Source: Planococcaceae bacterium UBA3378
Lineage (GTDB): Bacteria; Bacillota; Bacilli; Bacillales_A; Planococcaceae
Length of the DNA: 14,427 nucleotides
Assembly (NCBI GenBank): GCA_002359075.1
Contig: DEQA01000251.1
Location: 1 to 14,427, forward strand
Direction: 5' to 3'
How positions within the stretch are numbered: the stretch's first letter is position 1; every line of letters begins with the position of its first letter. A program made the position numbers and the translations under genes. Shown here piece after piece: positions 13,291-14,427 of this stretch. The notes beneath the pieces were generated by a model, which worked only from the letters and a program-made list of their open reading frames with translations, was not told the origin of the DNA and ran no database searches.

Positions 13291-14332
13291 CTTCTGGTGC
13301 ACTTTTCTTGATGAAAATTTGCGTATAATAATTGTAATAAACGCCGGTGCCGCCATGCGTATATTGCTTATCAAGCATGATCGCCCGGTGATCGGGAGAG
13401 TTCAGCAAGCCATGAACAGCTTCAATCGCGTCAAAATAAGCCATCGCTACGTTTTCATTTGCCTCTTCATAGGAAATAGCATTTTTCTCCATACGTTGTG
13501 CCAAAGAGCCGTATGTTGGTGACTCATGGGAAATATAGTCCTGTAAAAACATATCCTCACTATGAGCCATCGCTGTCTCGTTTAATGATTCAGAATGAAC
13601 AAGAGACCCGGCGCCGAATTTTTTTCTGTATAGATTCGTTAATTCAAAAAGTTGTTCAGCGCTTGCCTGGTTAATTTCAAATTGCTGAAACGAAGAAGGT
13701 ACCTCCTTTACAATCATTTCACCTATAAACTGCATTTCGTACGGTTGATGAAGGACAAGTGTTTTTCCATCCATAAAACGAATGCCTGCTAATTTTTCTT
13801 CTTCCTTGTCTATGTATAACTGTGCATAAAGCGTATCAAATTTAACGAGCAGACGATTTTTCGTATCTTCTTGGCTCATCGTGAACATATAGATATTTTC
13901 ACCGATCGTAACGGAAACTTCCGCGTCCATAATCGTCATTCTGTATACATCCTCAGCTGGCTGACCAATCGTATAAGGGCTGACATTCAAGTCCTCTGCA
14001 TTTGTATACACTTGTGTAATTTTCCCCTGTTCAACACCAACCATCAGTTGCTCATATATCCACCATTCATAGCCAAAGGATGTCGCATCCTTTCTTGCCG
14101 GCTCGCCATAACTTTGAATCAGCAGGTCAACGGGTTGGCCGATCATCGTCGAAATCCCTGTCTCCGGTCGTAATAGCGCTTCATTATAATCGTTAATATA
14201 CTGATCGGATGGAATCGCCTGTTGCGCTGTAGTTGGACCTTCCAGGGGAACATGTTCATTATCAATAGTAGCATAATAAAAAATAAGGCCGATAACAGTT
14301 GCTAGAATTAAAATACGGAATAACGCCTTCAT
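13277..14332 (-). CDS. ylbC: CAP-domain membrane-anchored protein YlbC
   Basis: This 351-residue protein is close in length to B. subtilis YlbC (about 346). An N-terminal hydrophobic segment (5-21) anchors or exports it. Residues 55-205 form the CAP-associated N-terminal domain, with two related starts (STMIGQPVDLLIQSYGEPAR and SPYTIGQPAEDVYRM). The CAP/SCP domain spans 228-342: LTNLYRKKFG, His269 in ISHESP, Glu293 in NENVA and His315 in SPDHR are the usual cavity residues. The role is unknown; such proteins act outside the cell and appear in sporulation settings. AGGTGG 7 bases before the ATG sets the start. Its upstream region is occupied by a dispersed repeat that begins about 40 bases away. 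Confidence 0.92.
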   Translation of the reverse strand: MKALFRILILATVIGLIFYYATIDNEHVPLEGPTTAQQAIPSDQYINDYNEALLRPETGISTMIGQPVDLLIQSYGEPARKDATSFGYEWWIYEQLMVGVEQGKITQVYTNAEDLNVSPYTIGQPAEDVYRMTIMDAEVSVTIGENIYMFTMSQEDTKNRLLVKFDTLYAQLYIDKEEEKLAGIRFMDGKTLVLHQPYEMQFIGEMIVKEVPSSFQQFEINQASAEQLFELTNLYRKKFGAGSLVHSESLNETAMAHSEDMFLQDYISHESPTYGSLAQRMEKNAISYEEANENVAMAYFDAIEAVHGLLNSPDHRAIMLDKQYTHGGTGVYYNYYTQIFIKKSAPEESGL

Positions 14333-14371
14333 GGATTTTCCACCTTTTTTTATATTCTTTATCTATTATTA

Positions 14372-14427
14372 GGTTCATCACCGTAACATGGGGTTGATTT
14401 CCGTTCTGGCTGGACGCTTGCCTGAAG
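14372..14427 (+). repeat. Dispersed palindromic repeat, copy 2 (cut by window end)
   Basis: 14372-14419 matches 10444-10491 at 44 of 48 positions. It starts with GGTTCATCACCGTAACATG and contains GGTTGATT (14392-14399), the exact reverse complement of the right end of copy 1. The two copies diverge after GGACGCTT. The remainder lies beyond the window. Confidence 0.8.

Noticed and set aside
13213..13374. A 54-residue N-terminal extension of the MurE-type protein
   Set aside because: It runs through the ylbC terminator and the end of ylbC, has no ribosome binding site and no MurE homology. The GTG at 13212 has a strong site and gives the normal length.
1..14427. CRISPR array, tRNA or rRNA genes, transposase, phage genes, toxin-antitoxin or defence system
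   Set aside because: Looked for and not seen. No regularly spaced repeats, cloverleaf-like segments or related proteins were found. The only repeats are the two copies reported.

Overview
The window is a piece of a Gram-positive, spore-forming Bacillales chromosome. It is the ylb cluster known from Bacillus subtilis, in reverse orientation: rpmF, ylbN (yceD), tmcAL (ylbM), ylbL, ylbJ, coaD, rsmD, ylbG, ylbF and ylbC follow one another from left to right. The base composition, the protein style and a dispersed repeat I recognise from such genomes suggest the Planococcaceae side (Lysinibacillus, Solibacillus or a relative). That placement is an inference, not a search result.

Layout. Positions 1-834 hold a ribosomal unit, ylbN-rpmF, read leftwards from a consensus sigma-A promoter and closed by a strong hairpin. 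A divergent promoter reads tmcAL, which makes ac4C34 in elongator tRNA-Met. tmcAL runs tail to tail into ylbL, a membrane-anchored PDZ/Lon-type Ser-Lys protease. A compact ylbJ (sporulation membrane protein) diverges from ylbL, and their promoters overlap: sigma-E-like for ylbJ, sigma-A-like for ylbL. Next comes the leftward unit 472-aa exported protein - rsmD - coaD (rRNA methylation and CoA synthesis), divergent from a small conserved protein of 129 aa. ylbG follows. Then come two accessory genes: an exported GDPD-family protein (+) and a membrane dCache-GGDEF diguanylate cyclase (-). A gene-poor stretch of 389 bases carries a decayed copy of a palindromic dispersed repeat. Then come ylbF (RNase Y accessory factor), a PaaI-type thioesterase, a MurE-family ligase outside any cell-division cluster, and ylbC (CAP domain). 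The window ends inside a second copy of the repeat.

The genes fall into three themes. One is translation and ribosome upkeep: L32, YlbN, RsmD, TmcAL and CoaD. A second is development and envelope: YlbJ, YlbF, YlbC, a divergent MurE and YlbL. The third is accessory signalling and lipid genes: GGDEF and GDPD. Compared with B. subtilis, ylbK, ylbD and ylbE are absent from their usual places, and at least five genes are interleaved. I found no tRNA or rRNA genes, CRISPR array, prophage or insertion-sequence transposase. The points most worth a second look are the stand-alone divergent MurE, the 472-aa protein with a degenerate gluzincin-like core, the GDPD protein with altered active-site residues, the overlapping sigma-E/sigma-A promoters and the two repeat copies.
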